64,000 nt of DNA from Frankia sp. AiPs1 (GCF_023716945.1 NZ_JAMQQF010000002.1:1-64000), one strand, 5' to 3'. Numbered from the stretch's first letter, positions 9,263 to 17,315 are shown. Made by a program: numbers and translations. The notes: generated from the sequence alone by a model not told the origin.

Positions 9263-9293
9263 GCGGGCGCCATCGCAGCAGCGAGGCGCCCGC
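9263..9293 (+). terminator. terminator-like hairpin after the esterase
   Basis: GCGGGCGCC (9263-9271) pairs perfectly with GGCGCCCGC (9285-9293) across a 13-nt loop, 20 bases after the esterase stop. There is no U-tract, as is common for actinobacterial hairpin terminators. Confidence 0.5.
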
Positions 9294-9432
9294 CGGGCTC
9301 CGGAGTCAGCGACCCGTGCCGACCGCCTGTGGGGTGCCAGAGTCGGCCGCCGGCGTTGACCTTGAGGCTTACGCAGAAGTCTGATTCACCTTCAGAACAT
9401 CGGGATGCGCCCGAGTTGGAGAGCAACGGCTT

Positions 9433-9968
9433 CTACCCCCTGACTGCCACCTCCGAAAATGCCGGACGGGCATGACCTGTTGCGGGCGCAGCTCGGCTCC
9501 AGATGGCCGACGTCGGAGCCTGCTTCTCGCGGCTCGCGGTGACCTGCAGGGCTTGAAGGAGATCGGGTCCGATGTGGGACAGCCGATGAGCAGGCAGCAG
9601 CCGACGGCGTCGAAGGCGGCGCGTCCATAGTGGCCTTCGATGATCGGTTCTGCGGTGTTGAGGGCGAAGGTGGCGAAACTGCAGAAGATCAGGAGGCGTT
9701 GTGCGGTTCGGATCTGTGCTCGGTTGGCGCCGGAAAGGGCGAGCTGGCGGGTGGCGACAAGTAGGGCTACGACGGAGAGATCAACGGCGGGGGCGACCAG
9801 CGGGGCGATGTAGGCGGGGACGCCGAGCCGGATGCCCAGTGCCCAGACGTTGCCGAGCCCGAACAGGAAGCTCAGCGCGACGACGCTTGCGATCAGCATG
9901 GTGACCGCGCGAAGCGCGAATGGCCGTGCCTTCTGGCTCGCAGGTGGAGTGGCAGGCGTGTCGTTCAC
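9433..9968 (-). pseudogene. DUF2637-type membrane protein, frameshifted
   Basis: The first 120 residues form a good DUF2637 protein: membrane helices around AVTMLIASVVALSFLFGLGN and IAPLVAPAVDLSVVALLVAT, then LNTAEPIIEGHYGRAAFDAV. DUF2637 proteins are typical of integrative conjugative elements (AICEs) and plasmids in actinomycetes. After LLIG near 9577 the sense moves to the next frame (SHIGPDLLQALQVTASREKQ) and ends at a stop at 9433-9435. Restoring one base (TGG for TG) rejoins the frames. Without it the protein runs into an unrelated Arg-rich tail. It is one of two broken DUF2637 genes in this island, beside a tRNA-like att remnant. Confidence 0.7.
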
Positions 9969-10033
9969 TGGTCCATTCCCGCGTGGCCTGCGAGAATGAG
10001 TTCACCGGACAGGGTGACCGGTGGTGGGGTAAT

Positions 10034-10055
10034 GGTTCGAGTCCCCTCCCGGACA
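10034..10055 (+). other. tRNA 3'-end-like sequence, possible att remnant
   Basis: GGTTCGAGTCCCCTCCCGGA reads like the T-loop, T-stem 3' side and acceptor 3' strand of a tRNA. The matching 5' acceptor strand (GTCCGGG) is absent upstream, so it is not a tRNA gene. AICEs integrate into tRNA 3' ends and regenerate this segment at their border, and broken DUF2637 genes lie on both sides. I infer a leftover att site. Confidence 0.45.
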
Positions 10056-10151
10056 CAACCTAACAAGATCAACATGGTCTCTGAGCTGCGCATATGGGGC
10101 GTGGGGGTTCACCTACCCCGGTCGATACGTACCATCACCCCACACGCGCCC

Positions 10152-10185
10152 TACCTGCACTTTTGCGAGTTCAGGTACATGTACC
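10152..10185. promoter_or_regulatory. palindrome cluster GGTACATGTACC, possible operator
   Basis: A perfect 12-bp palindrome GGTACATGTACC (10174-10185) overlaps a wider inverted repeat with arms TACCTG (10152-10157) and CAGGTA (10172-10177). Operators of this shape suit GntR-family regulators, which are common on AICEs, but no such gene is left nearby. Confidence 0.35.
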
Positions 10186-10344
10186 GCTTCGTAATGGCGC
10201 TGCTGCCCACCCCCGGGCTGTGAGCGACTCGCTACTGGTGACGTCCGCTGGCGAACTTGCGCCGCGCCGGAACGAGACCGGCAGCCGTGACCTATGGGAG
10301 CCGAGCGTGTCCGCCGCTGCCGCCGACTGTTCCCGCTCGCGGGA

Positions 10345-10889
10345 TCAGCGTGCGGGAGTGTGCGCTTCCAACCCGCCGGTGGAAGAAGGCACCAGTCCGG
10401 TGACGGCTTCAATGAACGCGACGGTCCGATCGAGCGAGAAGTGCTCCGGGACGACCTGCTCGCAGTCGACCCCGAGCAGGTCCCGGGGCAGGTACCAGCC
10501 GCGCATGTCCTGCCCACTGAACTCGGCCGACTGCGGGCGGGTCGCGTGCCGACGCAGAGTCTCCTCCAGCGACACGTCAAGGTAGAACACGAAACTGCGG
10601 CCCCGATGGGCCCGAAGCAGACTGCTGATCATGGCGTCGTGGCGAGGATGCCCTCCAGCACGACGTGATAGCCATGATCAAGACAGAACCGGACCGTCTG
10701 ATCGATCAGCGCAGGAGCAACACCGCCTGGCTGATCCCATTCCCGCAGGAGGATACGGCGCAGATAGTCCTGTTCCACCAGCGCGACACCACGCCCGGAC
10801 CGCGCCCGCACCGCCCTCGCGACCGAGCTCTTTCCCGCGCCCGAGTTACCCCTGATCACCACCAGTGTTGTCGCCGTCGACCCGACCAT
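10345..10889 (-). pseudogene. P-loop kinase-like ATP-binding protein, frameshifted
   Basis: The N-terminal half, from about MVGSTATTLVVIRG, carries a Walker A motif GNSGAGKSS, VEQDYLRRILLRE and HGYHVVLEGIL. The sense then continues one frame over as RHDAMISSLLRAHRG, FYLDVSLEETLRRHATRP and MRGWYLPRDLLG. A single missing base near 10645 (CTN CGC read as CTC GC) explains the break. The assembled protein would be about 180 residues, like the small AAA-type kinases often found beside DUF2637 and TPR regulators in actinomycetes. Either a real 1-nt deletion or a sequencing error is possible; several neighbours are broken in the same way, which favours decay. Confidence 0.7.
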
Positions 10890-11079
10890 CGAACCATCCG
10901 GCATAGACGCCGATGCTGCCAGCACGGGCCGCGACAGCGTGCGAACCGCCGAGCCAAGTTGCGTCTCTCCGCACGGCGAGCCCCGCGGTTCAACTCGTGC
11001 TCGCCGGAGCCAGCGTGCATTCGCTCCCTGCCCTCTGGGATTTCAACTGACGTGCCCGCGTGTGGCCCCGGCGGACCGT

Positions 11080-11419
11080 CGTCGCGGCGGTCCGCGATGT
11101 TCAACGCGAGGGTCACCGTGCTGGAGAAGATGAGCAGACGTCGCGCCGACCACACCACCTCAGCCGGCCCGCCGTGCAGCGCGAGGTGGCGCGCGCCGAG
11201 CAGAAGGCCCACGACCGACAGATCGACCGCCGGCGCCACGAGGAACGCGACGTACGTCGGAACTCCCAGACGGACACCGAGCGTAGCGACGTTGCCCAAG
11301 CCAAACAGAAACGTCAGTCGACCACGATCCCCACGATCACGGTCACCAGGCGGACCGCAGCATCCGGACCCGCCAGGTCTGCGGAACATGCGTTCGAGTT
11401 GGTGGCTGATGTTGCTCAC
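11080..11419 (-). pseudogene. second DUF2637-type membrane protein, broken
   Basis: The core FLFGLGNVATLGVRLGVPTY and VAPAVDLSVVGLLLGARHLA closely parallels the copy at 9433-9968. The preceding helix (VRLVTVIVGIVV) is in another frame, so a base has been lost near 11317. After LNIAD the protein similarity stops, so the C-terminal half is missing. It runs toward the broken kinase. The two copies, about 1.4 kb apart on one strand, may come from two integrative elements or one rearranged element. Confidence 0.6.
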
Positions 11420-11517
11420 CGGACATCGTCTCTGGTCTGGACCCGCGTGGAGACCGGGCGGATGGTGATTTCGGGGCCTTTAACCAAGATCAAACGGTTC
11501 TTATTGTGTTGCGTTAG

Positions 11518-11833
11518 GTCCAGCTCTGCGCCGCCGCCGTCTACACCGAAGCCGGCATGCCCGACCGGGCCGCCGGAATCTTCGCTGACATCCTGGCCAG
11601 GGACGCCTTGTCGCGGCGGGATACCGCGCTGTTCAGCGCCCGTCGGGCTGCGGCGCTGGCGCTGAGCGGGCATCCCGACGAAGTTGCTGCCGTCGCCCTC
11701 AACGCCTTGCAGATCGCGCGGGCCACCAACTCTGGACGCACTTCGGCCATCCTGGCGGACGTGGCGCAGAGCCTTGGCGCCGTGGCGCTCGCGGCCGGGG
11801 CCGCGGGAGTTCCGTGAAGCGATGCTGGCGTAA
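11518..11833 (+). pseudogene. C-terminal remnant of an XRE/TPR-type regulator
   Basis: The reading frame is open from just after an in-frame TAG at 11515-11517 and reads QLCAAAVYTEAGMPDRAAGI, then helical TPR-like segments (LFSARRAAALALSGHPDEVA, LNALQIARATNSGRTSAILA). This resembles the TPR-like C-terminus of actinobacterial XRE regulators. The N-terminal HTH is missing. Near 11805 the frame changes again and the original end is probably EFREAMLA followed by TAA at 11831-11833. It is a truncated, frameshifted remnant. Confidence 0.6.
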
Positions 11834-11942
11834 CAGGCAGCGCACGTCCTGCTACCTGGGTGAGTCTCGTATGTGGCTCCAGGTCAACAGCGTATACGGG
11901 CCGTATCCGAAGGTGCGGTGTACTAGCTTGCTTAATCAACGG

Positions 11943-11959
11943 ATAGCCAACTTGGCTAT
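11943..11959. promoter_or_regulatory. operator-like palindrome upstream of the 11995 gene
   Basis: ATAGCCAACTTGGCTAT is an 8-bp perfect inverted repeat with a single central base, 36 bp before the ATG at 11995. It lies in an AT-richer stretch suited to a promoter. Confidence 0.45.
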
Positions 11960-11994
11960 TGCTTGCGTAGCGCATCGGAACGGACGCTCAGTGC

Positions 11995-12714
11995 ATGGTC
12001 CGGTTCAGGTGTGGAGGGACTACCCAGCGCGGCACGAGTTGTAGAAATCCCGTCAAGGAGGCCGGTCTGCGCTGTAGGCATCACCCGTCGTGGTCGGCAG
12101 TTCAGGCCCGTCCGCGTCGTAGCACGGCACGCACACCAGCGGCGCCTCGCCCAAGAACCGCGTCATCAGCGCCACGCCGTTCAACGTCGCCGCCTCCGAG
12201 CCGTGAGGAGCTGCTGGGGGTACGCTCCGCCGCCGAGGCGTGCATCGGCCTGATCGCCAGCTCCAGTTCTCAGGAAGTCGTCATCGGGCGCGCGACCGAG
12301 TACGTGAGTGACGAGATGTGGCAGCGGCTTACTCGTAGCTGGTCAGGACGCCGGTGCAGTGCCCTCGCCAAGCTGGCGCGGACCATCCTGGATGCGCAGG
12401 ACCGGCTCCGGGAAGGGCTGGTTGAGGTCACCGACCGGACGCTCAAGCTGCTCAATCGGCCCTCCGTCGAGCGGCAGTTCGCGGCAGAGCTGGTGAAGCG
12501 GTTGCCACTGCCGGCGGTCGGCGAGAACTTGATCGTTACCGCCCGAGGGCTCCAGGTGACCGGCATCGTGGTGTGCGTGGCAGAAAGTCGCCCGCTGAAG
12601 GATTGCGCATGCTTTACCGACGTCGTGCGCGTGGAGGGCCAGGCCAAGGTCAAGTCTTTGATCACAGCCGGGACGGCGGACTGGGCGGGGTTGGGGACGC
12701 TCGACGCCCGCTGA
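11995..12714 (+). CDS. hypothetical protein with an N-terminal Cys/His zinc-binding motif
   Basis: The product has 239 residues and I do not recognise a named family for the whole. Residues 6-30 read CGGTTQRGTSCRNPV then GLRCRHH, a C-x7-C-x9-C-x3-H pattern seen at the ends of many phage and plasmid proteins, where it binds zinc. A Pro/Arg/Ser-rich linker follows (about 35-70). The rest is mostly helical, with WQRLTRSWSGRRCSALAKLA and DAQDRLREGLVEVTDRTLKL, and ends in a short beta-rich segment (GLQVTGIVVCVAE). The ATG is preceded by a palindrome that could control it. Its place in a decayed island suggests it came with a mobile element, but the frame is fully open. Confidence 0.5.
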   Translation: MVRFRCGGTTQRGTSCRNPVKEAGLRCRHHPSWSAVQARPRRSTARTPAAPRPRTASSAPRRSTSPPPSREELLGVRSAAEACIGLIASSSSQEVVIGRATEYVSDEMWQRLTRSWSGRRCSALAKLARTILDAQDRLREGLVEVTDRTLKLLNRPSVERQFAAELVKRLPLPAVGENLIVTARGLQVTGIVVCVAESRPLKDCACFTDVVRVEGQAKVKSLITAGTADWAGLGTLDAR

Positions 12715-12901
12715 GCGCCGCCGTCGCGCTGCTGCCAAATCACGCGCATACCTGGTCCGCGTACTGCCCATACCTCGGGCGCATAGCCCCACTCCCTCTC
12801 CGCGGTCACCGTTGCCGTAGGCGTCCCGGGCCGGGTCGAGCCGACTCCTCGGTTCGGGACGTCGCCACCTCGACGGGATCGAGGGGATCTATGTCCGCCA
12901 C

Positions 12902-13317
12902 GTGTTCGGTTACATCCGGCTGGAAGACGACGATGAAGCAGAAGAAGACCGCCTCCACGACCGCCTCGTAACTCCTGCCGTAGCCGAGGGTATGGCCCTG
13001 GCCGACGTGCACGTGGACCGGCACATGCCACCGGCCCGCATCATGCGCCCCTGCCTGATCGAGCTGCTGGCGAGGCTCCAGCGCGCCCAGGGAAGCGGCG
13101 TCCTGGTCGCCACGGCGGACCATCTCTCCACCCCCTTGCCGGTACGCGAGGCCATCGAGGTGGAGATCGGCAACGCTGGCGGCAGGGTGCTCCCCAGCAG
13201 CTGCGCGACGCGCTCGCGCGCGCCCTCGGCGAAAACCGCACAGCCGACATCCTCGGCCGCCCTAACACCCAAGACACGCCGAAGAAAAAGCCCGGCAGAC
13301 TCGTCGGACCACACTGA
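12902..13317 (+). pseudogene. short serine-recombinase-like protein, frame-disrupted
   Basis: The frame from GTG 12902 reads VFGYIRLEDDDEAEEDRLHD and continues with helices and HVDRHMPPARIMRPCLIELL, VLVATADHLS and EVEIGNAGGRVL. This matches the fold order of a resolvase N-terminal domain (GYxR start, HxS-type loop) but the catalytic Ser after YIR is replaced by Leu/Glu, as in a group of resolvase-like actinomycete proteins. Near 13190 the sense shifts to another frame (LRDALARALGENRTADILGR and then PKKKPGRLVGPH) and stops at 13315-13317. I read it as one decayed gene; the second half could instead belong to a different fragment. Confidence 0.45.
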
Positions 13318-13404
13318 GGCGAGACAACCCAGCCACGTCGAGGACACCGTCCTCGACGCATCGCCCCAGCACAGAATGGTGATCATTTCGCTGGCTAAAG
13401 ACAA

Positions 13405-13675
13405 CCGAGGACGACTTCACCCAGAACCAGATCTGGTGCCAGATCGTCGCGCTCGCCTGCGACCTGGTCGCCTGGACCCGGATGCTCGCCCTCGCCGGCC
13501 AGCCCGCCCGACGCTGGGCACCGAAACGACTACGCCACCGGCTGTTCTGGATCGCGGGCCGGCTCGCCCACCACGCCCGCCGAACCACTCTGCACCTGCC
13601 CGCCCTCCACCCTTGGGCGCCGGACTCGCCCTCCAAGCGATCACCATCCTGCGCGCACTACCCGCCCCCGGATAG
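13405..13675 (+). mobile_element. IS1380-family transposase, C-terminal remnant
   Basis: The frame at 13405 gives DDFTQNQIWCQIVALACDLV, AWTRMLALAG, ARRWAPKRLRHRLFWIAGRL and AHHARRTTLHL, followed one frame over by LALQAITILRALPAPG and a stop at 13673-13675. This is the C-terminal end of an IS1380 DDE transposase. The catalytic core and both terminal repeats are missing, and one frameshift lies near 13615. Confidence 0.7.
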
Positions 13676-13842
13676 CCCGCGGCCACAGACCTCCCACCCC
13701 AGCGACCAGAAAGAAACACCGCCCCGGACGTGGACCGGGCGCCTACCCGCGCGACAGCAGGGGCACTCCGCCACGGCCACACCCAGACCAGCGACACAAC
13801 TCAACATCAACAAGGGTGGGAGGCTGCACGTCGACCGGGTCG

Positions 13843-14310
13843 TCAGCCGATGCGATCCCATTCCTCGAAGTAGTCGTAGACGATCCCATCAGTGTTGGAA
13901 CGGCCGTACAGCTGCATGTTGTCGCCGCTCAGCACGAAGTGTTCGGAGCCGTGATAGAGCCCGTTCGGTTCGTAGAACGCATCGGAGACGAGGTCGTCGC
14001 GGAGCAGAGAGAAGGCGATGTACAACGCGGGACTGCCGTCGTCGTCCCAGATCATCGGTCGAGGCCTGCCGTCAAACGCCCCGTCGAAGGTGAAGCTGCG
14101 CTTCTTCCCGTTGCCGAACGTCTGCGCGATCCGGAAATTCAGCCTGTCCCCGTCAACCGTGACCACTTTGAGCTGGGCTGCCCAGGCGTTCTGGTGGACC
14201 GGATTGTCGAACCTCGCTGTCGCTGCGTTCCACTGCCACCGTCCCGTCCAGGCGTCCACGTTCGCCGGAGGCGCGGCCACGGATCGGGCTGTCGGGTTCT
14301 CGGTCGTCAT
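13843..14310 (-). CDS. hypothetical protein, possible former lipoprotein domain
   Basis: The product has 155 residues and no named family that I recognise. The start is the ATG at 14308-14310, preceded by AGGAGATGCA, a strong ribosome site. The sequence is rich in aromatic and charged residues typical of a beta-barrel or lipocalin-like fold: VDAWTGRWQWNAATARFDNP, FDGRPRPMIWDDDGSPALYI, FYEPNGLYHGSEHFVLSGDN and IVYDYFEEWDRIG. Upstream on the same strand, in another frame, lies a lipoprotein-like signal (LAIGLAVVGCGGSDPEPAAS, about 14490-14550), so an ancestral form may have been an exported lipoprotein. As read, it would be cytoplasmic. Confidence 0.6.
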   Translation of the reverse strand: MTTENPTARSVAAPPANVDAWTGRWQWNAATARFDNPVHQNAWAAQLKVVTVDGDRLNFRIAQTFGNGKKRSFTFDGAFDGRPRPMIWDDDGSPALYIAFSLLRDDLVSDAFYEPNGLYHGSEHFVLSGDNMQLYGRSNTDGIVYDYFEEWDRIG

Positions 14311-14592
14311 TGCATCTCCTAGCGGAAGCGGGAGCGTGGTGGTTTCGCACGCCGACGTCGTTGCCTCGCTCGCGACGAGCGACCCTGATGCGCATGAGGG
14401 CGCGGCGAACGGCCAGCGTGGTGGCCTGCGGTGTGACTGCCGCGGTGATGCGCGCCGAGCCGGATGTGGGGCTGGCTGCTGGTTCGGGATCACTGCCTCC
14501 GCAACCTACGACGGCGAGTCCAATCGCGAGCATACCAACAGCGGCGGTGTGTGTTTCATATTTCCCCCTGGTGAGGGGGCCACGGCAGCGAG

Positions 14593-14940
14593 TTGCCTTT
14601 GGCAACCTTGCGGGACTGCTTCGCGCTCCTGGTCACCGACCCCAACCCACTCGCCCTGGACGGCGCACCGGTGCCCGGCCTGCCCGACCGGCTTGTGGCG
14701 CTGGACGAGCTGCGCGACCGGCTGCTGGCCCGCTCCTGCCCGCAGACCACCAGCGACACCGTCTGGAAGGCGGTGATCCGCCGCTCCCGCGCCCGTGGCG
14801 GCGCGTGGACGGTCGGCGCCGCAGGGATGGCGCTGCCCGCACTACGGGCGGTGGCCTCCCGACTCGGCGAGCACATCAACCTCGACCCGGCCGACGTGCA
14901 GGCGGAGGTCCTGACCGGCTTCCTCGCCGCCCGCACGAAA
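14593..14940 (+). pseudogene. truncated actinobacterial hypothetical (sigma-like helical protein)
   Basis: The frame contains FALLVTDPNPLALDGAPVPG, LPDRLVALDELRDRLLARS, VWKAVIRRSRARGGAWTVGA and DPADVQAEVLTGFLAA. These are the opening segments of a conserved actinomycete protein of about 230 residues with a sigma-like helical C-terminus. Similarity stops near 14940, where the sequence enters the 3' flank of the SDR gene. The first usable codon is TTG 14593. It is a 3'-truncated remnant. Confidence 0.5.
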
Positions 14941-14984
14941 CTCTTGCTCCACTGTGGACGCATGCCGGGTGCACGGGCTGGTGG

Positions 14985-15683
14985 TCACCAGGGGACGACG
15001 CCGTGTCGGTTGACGTAGGCTCCGGTCGGGCCGTCCGCGGGAAGCGTCGCCAATTCGACGATGGCGTCAGTGCCCTCTTGCACGGTCTGGATGCCCTGGA
15101 AGTTGTTGAGGTCGGTCGCCGTCCAGCCAGGATCGGCGGCATTGACCCTCATATCGGGCAACGCGTGCGCGTAGAAGACCGTCAGTTTGGTCAATGCGGT
15201 CTTGGTCGCCGCATAGATCGGGGGCACATACTCCGGATCCCACCAGCTGTTCTTCTCGGTCAGCGCGAAAGAGCCCGTTCCGCTGGAGACGTTGACGATG
15301 CGCGGGTTGTCGCTGGCGCGCAGCAGCGGCAAAAAGGCGGTTGTCACCCGCACGACGCCCAGCAGGTTCGTGTTGAAGACACCCGCGACGTCGGCCGCGG
15401 TGGCCTGGTCGATCGGAATCGACGGCCCGTTGATGCCCGCGTTGTTCACTAGTACGTCGAGTCGTCCGTATCGATCGCGGACCCAGGAGGCGGCCAGCGC
15501 CACGCTGTCCTCGTCGGTGACGTCGAGATGTACGAACGGGACGGCCAGCTCTCCTGCGGCAGCCTGGCCGCGTTCAGGATCGCGTGCGGCGAGCAGCACC
15601 GTGTGTCCCGCCTCGCGCAGTCGGCGGGCACTTTCGTAGCCGAGGCCCTTGTTGGCCCCCGTGATCAAGGTGATTGTGTCCAT
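14985..15683 (-). CDS. short-chain dehydrogenase/reductase (SDR), first copy
   Basis: A classical NAD(P)-dependent SDR of 232 residues. It has the dinucleotide motif TGANKGLG at 8-15, a DVTDEDS acidic loop, VLVNNAGING, the catalytic Ser in NVSSGTGSF and the YAATK Tyr/Lys pair, followed by NAADPGWTATDL. The start is the ATG at 15681-15683; further upstream the frame is open but Pro/Arg-rich and not SDR-like. It is divergent from an XRE/MmyB regulator 103 bp away, a common actinomycete arrangement in which the regulator controls the reductase. It is a paralogue of the SDR at 44727-45479 and shares ATKTALTKL/SASKAAVTML-like helices with it. The substrate is unknown. Confidence 0.85.
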   Translation of the reverse strand: MDTITLITGANKGLGYESARRLREAGHTVLLAARDPERGQAAAGELAVPFVHLDVTDEDSVALAASWVRDRYGRLDVLVNNAGINGPSIPIDQATAADVAGVFNTNLLGVVRVTTAFLPLLRASDNPRIVNVSSGTGSFALTEKNSWWDPEYVPPIYAATKTALTKLTVFYAHALPDMRVNAADPGWTATDLNNFQGIQTVQEGTDAIVELATLPADGPTGAYVNRHGVVPW

Positions 15684-15740
15684 GCCGGTGAGTCTGTCGG
15701 GATCGGCCGCACCCGAGGAAGGTGCGGCTCGTGGGTGGGA

Positions 15741-15757
15741 CTGACAGCACCAGTCAG
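15741..15757. promoter_or_regulatory. operator-like palindrome between SDR and XRE genes
   Basis: CTGACAGCACCAGTCAG contains inverted arms CTGAC and GTCAG around seven bases, extended by GACTG/CAGTC. It is centred between the two divergent starts and is the obvious candidate site for the neighbouring regulator. Confidence 0.45.
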
Positions 15758-15786
15758 CCGGTCCGCCGTAGCGGCATACTGGTTCC

Positions 15787-16617
15787 GTGTCGAGTGAGTT
15801 CGGGTCGCTGCTGCGCGGATGGCGGGACCGCACCAGTCCAGCGTCCGTCGGCGCGATCGAGACGAACCGGCGCTCGCCGGGGCTGCGCCGCGAGGAACTC
15901 GCCGCGCTAGCCGGTCTCTCGGTGGACTATCTGGTGCAGCTGGAGCAGGGCAGGGCGGCTCGGCCCTCACCGCAAGTGGTCGCGGCGCTGTGCCGAGCGC
16001 TGCGCCTGGCCGAGGACGACGCCGCCTTGCTGCACCAAGCCGCCGGTCTCGCTATACTGAAAGGCGCGGTCAGCACCGAAATGCCGTCCGGAATCGAGCG
16101 TCTACTCCAGCGCCTCGACGACCTGCCAGTCGCCGTCTACTCCGTCGACTGGTGGCTGCTGCGCTGGAACCGCCTGTGGGCCGCGCTTCTCGGTGACCCG
16201 GGCGCTTTGCTCGGCCGAAGCCGCAACCTGATCTGGCACGAGTTCACCGACACTCCGTCTCGGGTCGCGTTGGCCCCGCCCGAACGTGACGCCTTTCGCG
16301 ATGCCCTGGTAGCCGATCTTCGGGTAGCCTCCATCGAATATCCTCACGACCCTGGTGTGCGGCAACTGGTAAACGAACTTCGCACCCGCAACTCCGACTT
16401 CGCGAGTAGGTGGATCGCCGGTCGCCCCGTCCGACATCAAACCGCCCGCAAACGCATCGAGCAGCCTCACGTCGGTCACCTCACGCTCGACAGCGATGTT
16501 CTACAAACCCCCGGCAGCGCTCTCCGAATCATCGTCTACTCCGCCGAGCCGGACAGCCAGGACGCCAGCCGCCTCGACCTACTCCGAGTGCTCGGTACCG
16601 AGGCTTTCGCTCACTAA
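15787..16617 (+). CDS. XRE-family regulator with MmyB-type ligand-binding domain, first copy
   Basis: The product has 276 residues. The N-terminal HTH contains RREELAALAGLSVDYLVQLE then QGRAARPSPQVVAALCRALR. The C-terminal two thirds match the MmyB-like ligand-binding domain: VYSVDWWLLRWNRLWAALLG, FRDALVADLRVASIEYPHD and GHLTLDSDVLQTPGSALRII. The GTG at 15787 begins SSEFGSLLRGWRDRTSP, the usual opening of these proteins. It is divergent from an SDR with a palindrome between, so it probably regulates that gene and itself. The partner pair at 44727-46420 has the same two families on one strand. Confidence 0.85.
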   Translation: MSSEFGSLLRGWRDRTSPASVGAIETNRRSPGLRREELAALAGLSVDYLVQLEQGRAARPSPQVVAALCRALRLAEDDAALLHQAAGLAILKGAVSTEMPSGIERLLQRLDDLPVAVYSVDWWLLRWNRLWAALLGDPGALLGRSRNLIWHEFTDTPSRVALAPPERDAFRDALVADLRVASIEYPHDPGVRQLVNELRTRNSDFASRWIAGRPVRHQTARKRIEQPHVGHLTLDSDVLQTPGSALRIIVYSAEPDSQDASRLDLLRVLGTEAFAH

Positions 16618-16662
16618 GTTTGTCGTTTAACCTCCGAGCGTCACTCTGCGTGATAGCGGTGG

Positions 16663-16857
16663 GTGGTCCGCGATATCCCTGCCATCAAGCAGCTGGAGGT
16701 GCTGTGTCGGTTCCGGGAGGAGCTCTACGGCTGCCTGACCCGGCGGGCGGACGCGCTGTTCGAGCTCGCCGACGCCGTGCTGTGCACGGACGGTCCGGTA
16801 CGTGACCTGGTCGGGCTGTCGCTGGCACCGGAGCACCGCCGTCGGCGACTGTGGTGA
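16663..16857 (+). mobile_element. N-terminal remnant of an actinomycete transposase
   Basis: Sixty-four residues from GTG 16663 read MVRDIPAIKQLEVLCRFREE, then LYGCLTRRADALFELADAVL and PVRDLVGLSLAPEHRR. This is the N-terminus of a transposase family common in Frankia and Streptomyces. It ends abruptly at the next stop; no DDE core follows. Confidence 0.55.
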
Positions 16858-16872
16858 CCGGTCGTCGACAGC

Positions 16873-17007
16873 GGCTCCGGTGTCACGGCGCAGCTGCGCG
16901 ACCAGGGTGCGTGCTGTGCCTGTGCCGACGTGAAGTCGCTTGCGGAGCCTCTCGGCCGAGATTGGGCGTCGGTGGTGTTGCCAGTGGAGGACGTCTGTGT
17001 GCCCAGG
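16873..17007 (-). pseudogene. HTH fragment like the C-terminus of DUF2637/Spd proteins
   Basis: The minus frame reads TDVLHWQHHRRPISAERLRK and then RLHVGTGTARTLVAQLRRDT, a helix-turn-helix of the sort found at the C-terminus of AICE membrane/regulator proteins. Flanking sequence in the same frame is Arg/Pro-rich and not conserved. It is a remnant without a start or a natural end. Confidence 0.4.
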
Positions 17008-17196
17008 AGACGGGAGGTGACGCCGGGTAGGCGGCTGATCCATCTGTCGTAAGCCCGTCGTCGCTTGCCGGTGAAGGTCCGGTCCGGGTAGCTGCCAGGA
17101 GGCCCGGTAGCGGGCTGGCGGCTTCGTCTGGAAACGGGCGGGGTCGAAGCCCAGCGTCGAAAGCCCTGTGAGGGGGAGCGACAGTACGGTCCGTAG

Positions 17197-17315
17197 CATC
17201 ACGCAAAGCCTGCGGAGTCGTCAGGACCCGGCGGATCGTGGCGGCGCTGACCCGGTGGCCGAGTTTGAGCAGCTCGCCCTGGATCCATCGCGCCGGCAGC
17301 CCGCTCCGCCGCGTC
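17197..17315 (-). mobile_element. integrase/transposase helix-turn-helix remnant (IS481/IS3-like)
   Basis: The minus strand reads ARWIQGELLKLGHRVSAATI and RRVLTTPQALRDA. RIQGELLKLGHRVxxxTIRR is the hallmark segment just before the rve core of IS481/IS3-type transposases. Nothing of the DDE core remains. Confidence 0.55.

Noticed and set aside
9982..10056. A complete tRNA gene
   Set aside because: Only the 3' T-arm/acceptor-like segment is present; the 5' acceptor strand and anticodon arm cannot be folded.
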